In this document: positions 15,908 to 24,284 of the stretch, piece by piece
How positions within the stretch are numbered: position 1 is the stretch's first letter
Layout: every line of letters begins with the position of its first letter
Source of the DNA: Sorangiineae bacterium NIC37A_2
Lineage (GTDB): Bacteria > Myxococcota_A > Polyangia > Polyangiales > Polyangiaceae
Length of the DNA: 64,000 nucleotides
Direction: 5' to 3'
Assembly: GCA_002085155.1 (NCBI GenBank)
Contig: NASX01000014.1
Coordinates: forward strand, 25,029-89,028
Translations under genes and position numbers: made by a program
The notes under the pieces: generated by a model
Told to the model about the DNA's origin: nothing
The model's input: only the letters and a program-made list of their open reading frames with translations
The model's database searches: none

Positions 15908-16438
15908 TCACCCTTGGGTTTTGGCGCGCTGCTCGAGCGCGCACGAAAAGAGCTCATAGGTGAGGATTTGGACCGCCTGTGCCAGATTGAGCGAGGGTTG
16001 GTCGGCGGCGATCGGGACGCGCACAATGAAGTCGCACAGGCCGAGCTCTTCGCTCGTGAGCCCGGATTTCTCGTTGCCAAACAGAAAGCTCACACGCTTG
16101 CCCTGCGCGGCCCAGGCTACGGCTTTCTCAGCGAGAGGCCTCGGATGCAAGACCCCCGAGACGCCTCGGCGGGCCGTGCTGCCGATGACAAAGTCACTCC
16201 CCACGATGGCTTCGTGAATGTTGTCGTAGATCTCGGCCGCTTCGAGCACGTCCCAGCTCTTGACCGCCATTTTTACGGCCATGGGATGTGAGGGCATCGC
16301 GAGCCGACTGGGCCGGACGATTCCCAGCCGCGAAAACCCCATCGTCTTCATGGCGCGGCAGATGGCCCCCACATTCTCCGGGTAATGGGGGCTCGAGAGG
16401 ACGAAACGCAGCGATCGGTGAATCGGAAGTTCCAGCAC
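15908..16438 (-). CDS. SpoU/TrmH-family RNA methyltransferase (TrmJ-like)
   Basis: A SPOUT-fold methyltransferase of 176 residues with all three family motifs: PENVGAICRAMKTMGFSRL (motif 1), FLFGNEKSGLTSEEL (motif 2) and PSLNLAQAVQILTYEL (motif 3), which together form the knotted S-adenosylmethionine site. The closest match by motif wording is TrmJ, which 2'-O-methylates tRNA position 32, but TrmJ is usually longer (about 240-260 residues) with a C-terminal extension that is missing here. Start is a GTG with GAGGG four bases upstream. It follows the kinase gene by 6 bp. Confidence 0.9.
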   Translation of the reverse strand: MLELPIHRSLRFVLSSPHYPENVGAICRAMKTMGFSRLGIVRPSRLAMPSHPMAVKMAVKSWDVLEAAEIYDNIHEAIVGSDFVIGSTARRGVSGVLHPRPLAEKAVAWAAQGKRVSFLFGNEKSGLTSEELGLCDFIVRVPIAADQPSLNLAQAVQILTYELFSCALEQRAKTQG

Positions 16439-16444
16439 GTTCCC

Positions 16445-17512
16445 TCACTTCTTAGCGCTCGTGCGCGTAATGTATGCGGGGCGGGGAGCGCTCGGGGCTG
16501 CGTCGACCTGGGTCTCGTCTGGCGGCTCTCCGGCGAGCCATTTGGCGAGTCCAGCGCCGACCGTGGCGCCGATGAGCAAGATGAGGAGCGAGGTCCCGAG
16601 CAACCATGGGGGCAGGGCTCTGTTGGGGGGGCTACGACGCTGATCGGGCAGGGTTGCCTGAGGGATTCGAGTCGAACCGAGGGCTCGCTCGAGCGCTTCG
16701 CCGAATGCGTGGCAGGAGGGGTAGCGGTCGCTGGGCGATTGAGACATTCCGCGCAAGAGCACTCGGTCGACGCTCGGCGAGAGGCCAAGACCTTGGGCGA
16801 TGCCAAAGGGGGTCTCTGTTTCAATCTTGCGAGCGACAACGACCGCCTCGTCACCGGGATAGGCGCGTCGGCCGGACAAAGCCTCGTAGAGTGTGGCGGC
16901 CATCGAGAACTGATCGGTGCTCGCCGAGTGGGAGCCGTGACGGATCGACTCCGGGGCGCTGTAGGCCGGCGTCCCGACTTTTGCGCCGGCTCGAGTCAGG
17001 GTGCTCTCCGGGAGCCGGGCCACTCCAAAATCCGCGATGCGTGCCCCGAACTCCGTCAGGATGATGTTGGCGGGCTTGATGTCGCGATGAACGATGCCCG
17101 CCTTGTGAGCTGCGCTGAGAGCGGCTCCGAGCTGGACCGCGAGCTCTGCGACGCCTTTCGGATCCAGCTTGCCTCGGCGCAGGGTCTCCTCGAGGGTGGG
17201 GCCGTTAGCGAGCTCGAATACCAGATAAACGCCGACTCCGTCCTGCTCTCCCATGTCGAAGAGCGAAACGATGCCCGGGTGAGAAATGCGCGCCATGGCG
17301 CGCGCCTCGTGGCGCATGCGCGTCATGAGAGCCTCGCGCTCTTCAGCCGAGAGCTTGAGGTCGGGCCGGAGGAACTTGAGCGCAACATTTCGGTCGAGCG
17401 TCGGATCGTGCGCGAGAAGCACGACGCCCATGGAACCCCGGCCGAGTTCGGAGAGGATCTGGTAGCGACCGACCTGCTGGATGTCGACTGGACCGCGACT
17501 CACAGGTCTCAT
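16445..17512 (-). CDS. Eukaryote-like serine/threonine protein kinase with one C-terminal membrane helix
   Basis: The Hanks-type kinase domain spans about residues 16-280. Key elements are the glycine loop GRGSMG (24-29), Lys46 in VALKFL, the catalytic loop HRDIKPANI (142-150) and DFG (161-163), followed by the GTPAYSAPES activation-segment end. All catalytic residues are present, so it should be active. A hydrophobic helix (WLLGTSLLILLIGATVGAGL) near residues 300-320 anchors it, leaving only a short outer tail, so it has no large sensor domain. The start overlaps the upstream stop as ATGA. Such kinases are abundant in Myxococcota. The FHA - PP2C operon 2 kb away is a possible partner. Confidence 0.95.
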   Translation of the reverse strand: MRPVSRGPVDIQQVGRYQILSELGRGSMGVVLLAHDPTLDRNVALKFLRPDLKLSAEEREALMTRMRHEARAMARISHPGIVSLFDMGEQDGVGVYLVFELANGPTLEETLRRGKLDPKGVAELAVQLGAALSAAHKAGIVHRDIKPANIILTEFGARIADFGVARLPESTLTRAGAKVGTPAYSAPESIRHGSHSASTDQFSMAATLYEALSGRRAYPGDEAVVVARKIETETPFGIAQGLGLSPSVDRVLLRGMSQSPSDRYPSCHAFGEALERALGSTRIPQATLPDQRRSPPNRALPPWLLGTSLLILLIGATVGAGLAKWLAGEPPDETQVDAAPSAPRPAYITRTSAKK

Positions 17513-17997
17513 GGGCTTGGCTGATTGCGCGGCGATTTCTCTTTCGAGTTTTCGCGCTTTTCGCCCAGGTTGTCCCGCTCCTCGTCGCGTTCTTCGTCTT
17601 TCTCCGAATCGGGGGCGGGCTTTTCCTTCTTCTTGGTCCTAGGCAGCTCGCCGTAATCGGCGCGCAGTTTCTCGAGAAACTTCGAGACAAACAGGCGCTC
17701 GTGATACTCGGGCATTTTGGCGATCGTCACGACGAGCTTTACGCGGTCGTCGCGCTCGATGATCTCTAGACTTCCGGGGGTCGTCGCCGATTTGTCGAGG
17801 GGATAGTCGAAGAGCAGGTAGCCGGATTCCTCGTCGCGCTCAGAGATCGTGTACCCTTGGTCGACGCGCAAAAAGCGCAAGGCCGAGCGGAATACCTGGC
17901 TCTTGGAGTATTCGCAGGTGTCCTCGACGCGGGCCTGGCCGGCTTGGGCGGTCAAGAGGAGCAGACCAGCGCATATCCACACGGGAATCCGTCTCAC
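17509..17997 (-). CDS. Exported protein with a charged C-terminal tail, unknown
   Basis: The 162-residue product begins with a signal peptide (MRRIPVWICAGLLLLTAQAGQA) and has a compact region of about 95 residues (VFRSALRFLRVDQGYTI to KFLEKLRADYGEL) followed by a tail of about 45 residues rich in K, E, D and R. The start is GTG with GAGG just upstream. No family recognised. It is the first gene of the kinase operon and is translationally coupled to the kinase, so it could be a periplasmic cofactor, but that is inference. Confidence 0.75.
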   Translation of the reverse strand: MRRIPVWICAGLLLLTAQAGQARVEDTCEYSKSQVFRSALRFLRVDQGYTISERDEESGYLLFDYPLDKSATTPGSLEIIERDDRVKLVVTIAKMPEYHERLFVSKFLEKLRADYGELPRTKKKEKPAPDSEKDEERDEERDNLGEKRENSKEKSPRNQPSP

Positions 17998-18126
17998 GGT
18001 CCTCGTTCTTACCTGATTTTGCTGGACCGGGCCAAAGCTCAGGCGAAACGTCGGGCTCTGATGGTCCGCGGTCGCGAGATTTTCGCTTCGAAACGGGGCA
18101 CAAGCGTGCCAGGCTGAGGCTCGCCG

Positions 18127-19242
18127 ATGGACGACTGGATCGACCAGCTCAAAGGAAAAAGGAGGGTCTTTGTGTGCGTGGGCCCCGGAGGCGTTGGCAA
18201 GACCTCCATCGCGGGTGCGACAGCGCTTTCCTTTGCCAGGCGCGGAAAGCGTGTGCTTTGCCTCACCATCGACCCCGCAAAGCGGCTCGCGGAGGCGCTG
18301 GGTCTAGCGGACCCAAGGGCCCAGAGCGCCGAACTGTCGTCCGAGTGGTTTCGGAGCGCAGGGATAAAGACCGACGGATCTCTCCACGTCATGATGCTCG
18401 ACGTAGAGAGCACGTTCCGTGAGCTGATCCTGGGCGGTAAGATGGACGAACAAGCCCTCGAGAGCCTCGTCTCGAGTCGCCCCTTCCAGTTCCTCATGAG
18501 GAACGTGATGGGGATGCAGTCGTATATGGCGATGGAGCGCGTGCTCGCGGTCGACGAATCCGATCGCTACGACGTGATTGTCCTCGACACTCCCCCGAGC
18601 CAGCGTGCCCTCGACTTCTTCGACGCGCCTAATCGTATGCTCGACTTGCTTTCGAGCCCTCTCACGCGAGTCCTTGCGCAGGCCTCGTCAGGGGCGGGGC
18701 GAGCCTCTTGGGTTGAGCGCGGAGCCAAGGTGGCTCTGCGAGGGCTCGGTCGGATCACTGGCTCGGGTTTGCTGGAGGAACTCGGGGCCGTGCTCGGGAC
18801 GCTCTCTGGCCTTTTGTCTGGCTTTGAATCGCGAGCCCAAAGGGCCAAGGCCCGCTTTGCGAGCCCCGAGTACGGTTGCCTTTTCGTGACCACTCCCGGG
18901 GAACTTGAGCTGCTCGGGGCCTTCGAGATGGTGGGGCAGCTTCAAGCGCGGGGTCTCGGCTTCGACGCGATGATCCTGAATCGGTTCGTTCGGCCTTTGC
19001 CGGACGAGCCCGATTTCGATGATGTCGCGGCGAGCTTCGGAGACCGGCATGGAGCAGATTTGCGGCGAGAGCGTCTCTCGGAGATTTGGCAGGGACGACG
19101 ACGCGAGGCCGATGCTCACGCCGCCGCCTATCGGAAGGTTCTCGGAGAGCTCCCGGGAGGTGCGCTCTGCGCGACAGTCCCGGAGTTCCCCGGGGAAATC
19201 CAGACGGCGCTCGACCTTTTGAACCTGTCGAGTGCTCTCTAG
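18127..19242 (+). CDS. ArsA/GET3-family ATPase
   Basis: The product has the deviant Walker A GPGGVGKT (Lys25) of the ArsA/MinD/Get3 class, then the CLTIDPAKRLAEALGL segment and the switch VLDTPPSQRALDFFDAPNRMLDLL. At 371 residues it is a single ATPase unit, as in Get3 and in one-domain bacterial ArsA relatives, which should dimerise. Classical arsenite-pump ArsA has two fused halves, and no arsB or arsR gene is present, so arsenite transport is unlikely. Bacterial homologues of this type are found in Myxococcota with unknown clients. It is divergent from the kinase operon across 129 bp and converges with der. Confidence 0.88.
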   Translation: MDDWIDQLKGKRRVFVCVGPGGVGKTSIAGATALSFARRGKRVLCLTIDPAKRLAEALGLADPRAQSAELSSEWFRSAGIKTDGSLHVMMLDVESTFRELILGGKMDEQALESLVSSRPFQFLMRNVMGMQSYMAMERVLAVDESDRYDVIVLDTPPSQRALDFFDAPNRMLDLLSSPLTRVLAQASSGAGRASWVERGAKVALRGLGRITGSGLLEELGAVLGTLSGLLSGFESRAQRAKARFASPEYGCLFVTTPGELELLGAFEMVGQLQARGLGFDAMILNRFVRPLPDEPDFDDVAASFGDRHGADLRRERLSEIWQGRRREADAHAAAYRKVLGELPGGALCATVPEFPGEIQTALDLLNLSSAL

Positions 19243-19282
19243 AGCCCCCGGGCTTCGCCTGCGAGCTTCGCCTGCGGCCGGC

Positions 19283-20611
19283 TTAGCGATCCCGTTCGCC
19301 GCGGCCCCGGAAGAAGACGCGCAAGGGCGCCGCGTCAAAATCGAACTCTTTTCGGATCCGGTTGATGACGAAGCGGCGATAGCTCTCGGCGATGTGCTCG
19401 GGTGAGCTCGAGAACACAACGAAGGTGGGAGGATTCACCATCGTCTGAGTGATATAGTAGAGGCGCGGCGCCTTGCCGCCGCGCGTCGGTGGCGGACGCT
19501 CCTCGAGGACCGCTTCGAAGAATCGATTCAGGGCGGAGGTTGAGACGCGCTTCTTCATGGCGTCCGCCGCTTGGTCGACTCGCTCCATGAGCTTGGCCAC
19601 CCCGAACCCGGTCTTGGCGCTGAGCTGCACGATGGGCGCGTGACGCGCAAAATGGAGCCCGTCCTGGGCGTCGCTGAGAGCTTTTTTCTTCTGCTCAGCG
19701 GTCATCAGATCGACTTTGTTGAGCCCGACCACAATGGCGCGACCGCGCTCGGCCGCAATTCCTAGGAGGCGCGCGTCCTGTTCGGCGAGCCCTTCCGTAG
19801 CATCCGCGAGGAGGATAACGACGTGGGCTCTCTCGATCGAGCGGAGGGTGCGCATGACGCTCTCTGCTTCGACGCCGCGCTCGACGCGCGATTTGCGGCG
19901 CACACCGGCCGTGTCGAGCACTCGGTATTGCTTCTTGTGGAAGGTGACGATCGCGTCGATCGGATCGCGGGTCGTCCCCGGCCGATCGTCGACGAGGGAA
20001 CGCTCGCTGCCCGATAGGCGATTGAAGAGGGACGACTTTCCGGCGTTGGGTCTTCCGAGCAGGACGATATTCGTCAGCTCTTCGTCCTCTTCCTCGGGCT
20101 CCTCTTCCGGGGCGGGGGGAGGAAGCGCTTCGAAAATAGCGGACTCGAGGACTCCGACGTGGCGACCGTGCAGGGCCGACACGGGGATGAGGTCCTTGGC
20201 GCCGAGCTCGAAGTGGTCCCCGAGGCCCCACTCTTTGCTCGCGCCGTCCATCTTGTTGGCGGCGAAGATCACGGGACGCTCCGCCTTGCGGAGCAGCGCT
20301 ACGGCTTCCCGATCGGCGACGGTCGGGGGAAGCGAGCCATCTAAGACGCAGACGACGACGTCCGCCTCTTGAATCGCGGCCTTTACGTGACGGGCGATCC
20401 CCTGTCCCATGGGATCGTCGGTCGTAGGATCAAAGCCCCCCGTGTCGATGTAGGTGACCTCGCGGCCGCCGAGGATGGCGTCTGCATAGTGCCGGTCACG
20501 GGTGACGCCCTCCGAGTCATGGACGATGGCAACAGCTTGTCCCACCAGCCGATTGAACAAGGTGCTCTTGCCGACATTGGGTCGACCGACGATGGCGATC
20601 AGGGGCTTCAT
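19283..20611 (-). CDS. der: Ribosome-associated GTPase Der (EngA)
   Basis: Der assists 50S ribosomal subunit assembly. The 442-residue product has two tandem G domains, the first beginning AIVGRPNVGKSTLFNRLVGQ and the second VLLGRPNAGKSSLFNRLSGS, each with DTGG/DTAG and NKxD motifs (NKMD, NKVD), and a C-terminal KH-like domain with PPTFVVFSS. The linker between the G domains is an acidic stretch (PAPEEEPEEEDEE). The start overlaps the era stop by 4 bp. Length and domain order are normal. Confidence 0.97.
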   Translation of the reverse strand: MKPLIAIVGRPNVGKSTLFNRLVGQAVAIVHDSEGVTRDRHYADAILGGREVTYIDTGGFDPTTDDPMGQGIARHVKAAIQEADVVVCVLDGSLPPTVADREAVALLRKAERPVIFAANKMDGASKEWGLGDHFELGAKDLIPVSALHGRHVGVLESAIFEALPPPAPEEEPEEEDEELTNIVLLGRPNAGKSSLFNRLSGSERSLVDDRPGTTRDPIDAIVTFHKKQYRVLDTAGVRRKSRVERGVEAESVMRTLRSIERAHVVILLADATEGLAEQDARLLGIAAERGRAIVVGLNKVDLMTAEQKKKALSDAQDGLHFARHAPIVQLSAKTGFGVAKLMERVDQAADAMKKRVSTSALNRFFEAVLEERPPPTRGGKAPRLYYITQTMVNPPTFVVFSSSPEHIAESYRRFVINRIRKEFDFDAAPLRVFFRGRGERDR

Positions 20612-21567
20612 GGTGTCTCTTCTTCAGACCCGCCTGTGCCGGCGTCATAGCCGAGTTCGGTGAGCTGCCTCGGCATATCTTTCCAGCGCGGGCTCACACG
20701 GACGAAGAGCTCGAGATGGACCTTCTTCTCGACGAGCTCTTCGATGCGCTTGCGCGCCGCGATGCCGATCGCCTTGATTCGCTCGCCGCCTTGCCCGACG
20801 ACGATCTTCCGCTGTCCGATTTTTTCGACGTGGATTGTCGCCGCGAGCCGAAAACGGTCCGCCTGCTCGTTGGCCTGGTCGATGGACACGGCTACGGCGT
20901 GGGGTACTTCGCTGCGGAGCTGGTTCAAAATGGCTTCACGGATGTACTCGCGCACGAAAAAGAGGACCGGGCGGTTCGTGAGCACGTCTGACTCATAGCC
21001 GGGCGGCCCTTCGGGCAAACGGCTCGCGATCTCGTTCATCGCGACGTCCAGATTGACCTCACGCAGGAGACTGATCGGAACCAGGGCCTCAAACAGACCT
21101 TCTTTTTCGTAGGCCTCAAGCATTGGCAATAGACGGGTCTTGTCCTTGGCGAGATCCACCTTGTTGATGAGCAGGATTCGCCTCTGCCCCTCGTTCCGGC
21201 GTAGCTCCGCAAAAAGCTCCTCGTCACCAGGTCGAATCGCAGCTGGGCGCGTCGCTACCTCCGGAGGGAGCTCGCGGGCGGGAGCCTGAGACACGTCGGT
21301 CACCATCACCACCAAATCGGCGCTTCGGCTCGCATCGAGCGCAGCAGCGTTCATGCGCCGTCCGAGCTCAGTGCGAGGTCGATGTAGGCCCGGAGTATCC
21401 AAGAACGCGATCTGCGCGTCCCCTCGCGTCGCCACGCCCAGCAGCGTGTCGCGGGTCGTCTGCGGGAGCGGCGAGGCAATGGCCAGCCGCTGCCCGAGCG
21501 CCCAGTTGAGGAAAGTCGACTTTCCCACGTTGGTTCGACCGACAAGAGTGACCGTTCCGAATCGCAT
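20608..21567 (-). CDS. era: Ribosome-binding GTPase Era
   Basis: Era binds 16S rRNA and helps 30S assembly. The N-terminal G domain has GRTNVGKSTFLNW, the DTPGLHRPR switch and NKVDLAKDKT; the C-terminal KH domain contains KIVVGQGGERIKAIGIAARKRIEEL. The start at 21567 is chosen over 21582 because GAGGAG lies seven bases upstream of it, giving 319 residues, the usual size for Era. der follows with a 4-bp overlap. Confidence 0.97.
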   Translation of the reverse strand: MRFGTVTLVGRTNVGKSTFLNWALGQRLAIASPLPQTTRDTLLGVATRGDAQIAFLDTPGLHRPRTELGRRMNAAALDASRSADLVVMVTDVSQAPARELPPEVATRPAAIRPGDEELFAELRRNEGQRRILLINKVDLAKDKTRLLPMLEAYEKEGLFEALVPISLLREVNLDVAMNEIASRLPEGPPGYESDVLTNRPVLFFVREYIREAILNQLRSEVPHAVAVSIDQANEQADRFRLAATIHVEKIGQRKIVVGQGGERIKAIGIAARKRIEELVEKKVHLELFVRVSPRWKDMPRQLTELGYDAGTGGSEEETP

Positions 21568-21641
21568 GCCCGGGCTCCTCATAGCCGGACTTCGCCTTCT
21601 GACAAGGAAAACTCGGGGTGACAGGCGGGAGGCTTGGGGCT

Positions 21642-22058
21642 ATGCGGGGTTTCGTGGGCAGCGAGGAAGGCGAAGAAGACGTCAGGCAAGAGGCACCGGA
21701 GAGTCAGGGGGCCGAGCGTCGGGTTGCCACACGGTTCTCGACGGAGTGGTCGGTCGACTGCGTGTCGGACCAGACGTTCCTGTACGCCTCGATCACCAAT
21801 ATCTCACTTTTTGGCATTTTCGTGGCGACGAGCAGCCCCTTCGAGGTCGGCGCGCTCGTAGAGCTCCGCTTTGCGCCCTTCGGCATGGCGCCCTTCTCCC
21901 TTCCCGGTCGCGTCCAGTGGGTGAACCGGAGCAGCGCCCTTCGGCGCTCCAAGAACGAGGGTATGGGGATCCAGTTCGTGAACCTGTCCCCCGAGGATCG
22001 GGAGCGGCTCGTCGAGGCCATCCATACCATCGCCTATCTTCGAGACGCGGCGAACTGA
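21642..22058 (+). CDS. PilZ-domain protein
   Basis: Small single-domain protein with the PilZ signature: RRVATRFSTEWSVDC (the RxxxR arginines that bind cyclic-di-GMP) followed by TNISLFGIFVATSSPF (the N-x-S-x-x-G element) and a C-terminal beta segment ending NEGMGIQFVNLSPEDRERL. The ATG at 21642 is preceded by GGGAGG; a GTG at 21618 is an alternative. It is divergent from era and converges with the anti-sigma gene, whose stop is 10 bp away. Likely a c-di-GMP receptor or adaptor for motility or exopolysaccharide, in line with the export genes in this window, though no direct link is shown. Confidence 0.85.
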   Translation: MRGFVGSEEGEEDVRQEAPESQGAERRVATRFSTEWSVDCVSDQTFLYASITNISLFGIFVATSSPFEVGALVELRFAPFGMAPFSLPGRVQWVNRSSALRRSKNEGMGIQFVNLSPEDRERLVEAIHTIAYLRDAAN

Positions 22059-22068
22059 GGCGCCCAGG

Positions 22069-23223
22069 CTACTGAGTGGGGGCGTCCTGGGCCCCTGCCG
22101 ACTCCGCGTCCGATTGGGTCTTTGCGGGGCCTGAGGGAGGTGCGGTGTCGGCGGCGGGAGCTTCGGCGGGCGCCGCTGCTGCGGGCGGGGCCGCCGCTGC
22201 GGGCGCAGGAGCCTTGGCGGACGCGCTTGCCGGCTTTGAAGCTGCAGAAGCTTCAGCTCTCTGCGCCTGGTTCGCCTCCGAGGCCGCGATCGCGAGCAGA
22301 ATTTGGTCGACCTGGGTCTTGTAGGCCGGATGGTCCTTCAGGTGCTCGAGGTGGGCCCGGGCGCGAGCGAGTTGGCCGAGGGATCGGTAGCAGTTGGCTG
22401 CATGAAAGGAGGCCTCATCTCCGACCGGCGTGCCCCGGTAGCGAAGCGCGACCTCGTCGTAGATGGCCGACGCCCTCTGGCAACCGGACCCGTTTCGCGC
22501 CGCATGCGCTTCATGGAGCGCCGCTGCCCCCGCTTTCTCTCCTCCCCGGGCGGCGACCTCGGAGAATAGACGCTCCGCTTCGGCGTAGCTGCCTGTTTGG
22601 TAGGCGCGCATCGCCTCCGAATAGTCCGCGACGCGGACCGGCGGCGCAGAGACCTCGGCTTGTTTGTCGGCAGGTGCGCTCAGAGCGGCGGTGCGCGCCG
22701 CCTTGGCGTCCTCCTCACGTTCATGAGTGGCCTCGGCGCTCACTTTGAGGCTGGCCGTCTCCTCCGTCGCCACGACGAGAGGGGCCGCCCGTCCGCGAGC
22801 TGAGGGTAACTCGGAAACGGGACTGCCAGTCTCGCGTACCGCGACCTGATCCCCGGGGCCTGGTCCGCCTCGCACGAATACAAGGCTTGAGCCAACCATG
22901 AGCAGAAGCAAAGCCGCCATCGCGAGCTGAGGTCGCATGGCGTAACCGGCGACGATGCTCACCCAGCGACCGAGCCTCTCTTTGGGAGGCAGGTGATGCA
23001 TCGCCTCCTCTTCTGCCGCCATGATTTGATCGAAAAGATCAGAAGGTGGTTCCTCCAGGTCAATGTGGAACGCTTCGCGGGTGCGCACCATCTTCTGCCA
23101 AGCGCTTTGACATCGCTCACAATGCGACAGATGGCGCCTCAGGCTCGACGCGGTCAGCTCGTCGAGCTCACCATACAAGAGCTCAAGGCTTGCTTGATCG
23201 AAACGTTCGCAATCCACGGCCAT
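22069..23223 (-). CDS. Membrane zinc-finger anti-sigma factor with a periplasmic TPR region
   Basis: The N-terminal ZAS domain has the H-x3-C-x2-C motif (H31, C35, C38 in HLSHCERC) that clamps ECF sigma factors. One membrane helix (LAMAALLLLMVGSSLVFV) lies near residues 95-115. The periplasmic part has a helical, TPR-like stretch around residues 200-310 (AMRAYQTGSYAEAERLFSEVA, then a repeat with ASAIYDEVALRY) and ends in an Ala/Pro-rich tail. The ATG at 23223 overlaps the sigma-factor stop (TGATG); a GTG three bases upstream is possible. It should hold the adjacent sigma factor inactive until an envelope signal releases it. Signal unknown. Confidence 0.88.
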   Translation of the reverse strand: MAVDCERFDQASLELLYGELDELTASSLRRHLSHCERCQSAWQKMVRTREAFHIDLEEPPSDLFDQIMAAEEEAMHHLPPKERLGRWVSIVAGYAMRPQLAMAALLLLMVGSSLVFVRGGPGPGDQVAVRETGSPVSELPSARGRAAPLVVATEETASLKVSAEATHEREEDAKAARTAALSAPADKQAEVSAPPVRVADYSEAMRAYQTGSYAEAERLFSEVAARGGEKAGAAALHEAHAARNGSGCQRASAIYDEVALRYRGTPVGDEASFHAANCYRSLGQLARARAHLEHLKDHPAYKTQVDQILLAIAASEANQAQRAEASAASKPASASAKAPAPAAAAPPAAAAPAEAPAADTAPPSGPAKTQSDAESAGAQDAPTQ

Positions 23224-23831
23224 CACCTCAGAGCCTTTGCTTGCTCTTCGTAACTCAGGAGAGCTTTCTGAAGCTTTTCGAGAGCGTAGCGCATCCGGCT
23301 TTTGACCGTGTTTTCGGAGGTTTCGCTGATCTCGGCGATCTCCGAAAACGGAAGGCCGGCGAGCTCGCGCAGCAGGAAAACTTCGAGTTGATCGTCAGGA
23401 AGCGCAGCGAGCGCATCTTGGATCTCGCGCTCGAGGCGTGAACCGATAGCGCTCCGCTCTGGATCGTGTGCGGGCTGGGTCGAGCCGATCGTCTCTGCGA
23501 TCGCTCCACGATCATCGCTGCGCTCATCCAAGGGCAGGTGCCTGCGGTGTTTGGACTTGCGGAGCTCATCGATACAAATGTTGCGGACGATGGCGAAGAT
23601 CCAAGTCGAGAACCTTGCCTCGTGACGAAACTCTTGAGCGCGACGGACCACCCTGAGAAACGACTCTTGGGTGACATCTCGGGCCAAGTCGCGTTGCCCG
23701 AGGTATCGACAGGCGAAGGTGAAGAGAGGCCGCTCGTAGCGCTTCACGAGCACAGCGAACGCAGACCGATCCCCCCTTTGGTATCGGATCATCAACGTCT
23801 CGTCGGTGCTGTCCTCGGCGCTTGCGCTCAT
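23223..23831 (-). CDS. ECF-type RNA polymerase sigma factor
   Basis: The 202-residue protein contains sigma region 2 (RYERPLFTFACRYLGQRD, then DVTQESFLRVVRRA and FSTWIFAIVRNICIDELRK) and region 4 (ALAALPDDQLEVFLLREL, AGLPFSEIAEISETSENTVK, SRMRYALEKLQKAL) with the helix-turn-helix. Region 3 is absent, as expected for ECF factors. The start at 23831 is supported by GGAGGT eight bases upstream; a longer frame is spurious. It is coupled to the anti-sigma gene and divergent from the large TPR/export operon, so those genes are candidate targets. Confidence 0.95.
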   Translation of the reverse strand: MSASAEDSTDETLMIRYQRGDRSAFAVLVKRYERPLFTFACRYLGQRDLARDVTQESFLRVVRRAQEFRHEARFSTWIFAIVRNICIDELRKSKHRRHLPLDERSDDRGAIAETIGSTQPAHDPERSAIGSRLEREIQDALAALPDDQLEVFLLRELAGLPFSEIAEISETSENTVKSRMRYALEKLQKALLSYEEQAKALR

Positions 23832-23996
23832 CGAGACAGACCTCCGGGCAGTGAGGACAGGGAGGGGGAGTGCAGCCTGCACGGAACGACTAGACGTCCG
23901 AAGGCGCGGTTCGATCTCGGGACGGGGGCCCTTTTTTGGCGACCGTTCTCCGCGCACGAAGCGCGATGCTGCCCTCTGATCTCGTCCAAGGCTGCG

Positions 23997-24022
23997 GCAC
24001 GGTAGTCCGCTTCGGACCGTGC
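23997..24022. promoter_or_regulatory. Hairpin-forming inverted repeat in the divergent intergenic region
   Basis: GCACGG (23997-24002) pairs with CCGTGC (24017-24022), and inside it TCCG (24006-24009) pairs with CGGA (24013-24016) with a 3-base loop and a 3-base bulge. Ten base pairs in total. It could be an operator, part of a leader or a small RNA; no U tract follows, so it is unlikely to be a terminator. Confidence 0.35.
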
Positions 24023-24229
24023 TGGCAAGGAGAAGGTCGCCTCGCTAAATATCCGAAGATGGTGCGAAATCTCCCACTTTCCGGGACCGCCTTCGCGCCC
24101 TTTGCGGGGGGCTGGCCGAGGTGGGGGCGGCATCTTGGCCACCCTGCTCCGGCCCCGGCGCCGGAGATAGGGTGGGGGCGCTTATTCATTCCTCAAGGAT
24201 CATCTTGGCTTGCGGAATTTCTTTGGGCG

Positions 24230-24253
24230 GGCGAGCCTTCGGGTAGGCTCGCC
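24230..24253 (+). promoter_or_regulatory. Perfect 8-bp stem hairpin upstream of the envelope operon
   Basis: GGCGAGCC (24230-24237) and GGCTCGCC (24246-24253) flank an 8-base loop, 31 bases before the ATG at 24285. In a transcript it would form a stable 5' leader stem; no U tract follows. Possible mRNA-stability element or protein-binding site. Confidence 0.35.
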
Positions 24254-24284
24254 GGGGGAGGCCCCGGCTCCGGTGGACCGCTCA

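Larger units (their letters stand above)
23832..24284. other. 453-bp intergenic region between divergent ECF and envelope operons
   Basis: I see no convincing gene here; short open frames are not supported by a start signal or a recognisable product. It must hold both promoters. Two strong hairpins (23997-24022 and 24230-24253) and an AT-rich patch near 24043-24052 are the main features. I could not place a clear sigma-70 or ECF -35/-10 pair. Confidence 0.6.

Noticed and set aside
16385..17524. 379-residue plus-strand open frame opposite the Ser/Thr kinase
   Set aside because: The kinase motifs are all on the minus strand; the plus frame has no motif or start signal.
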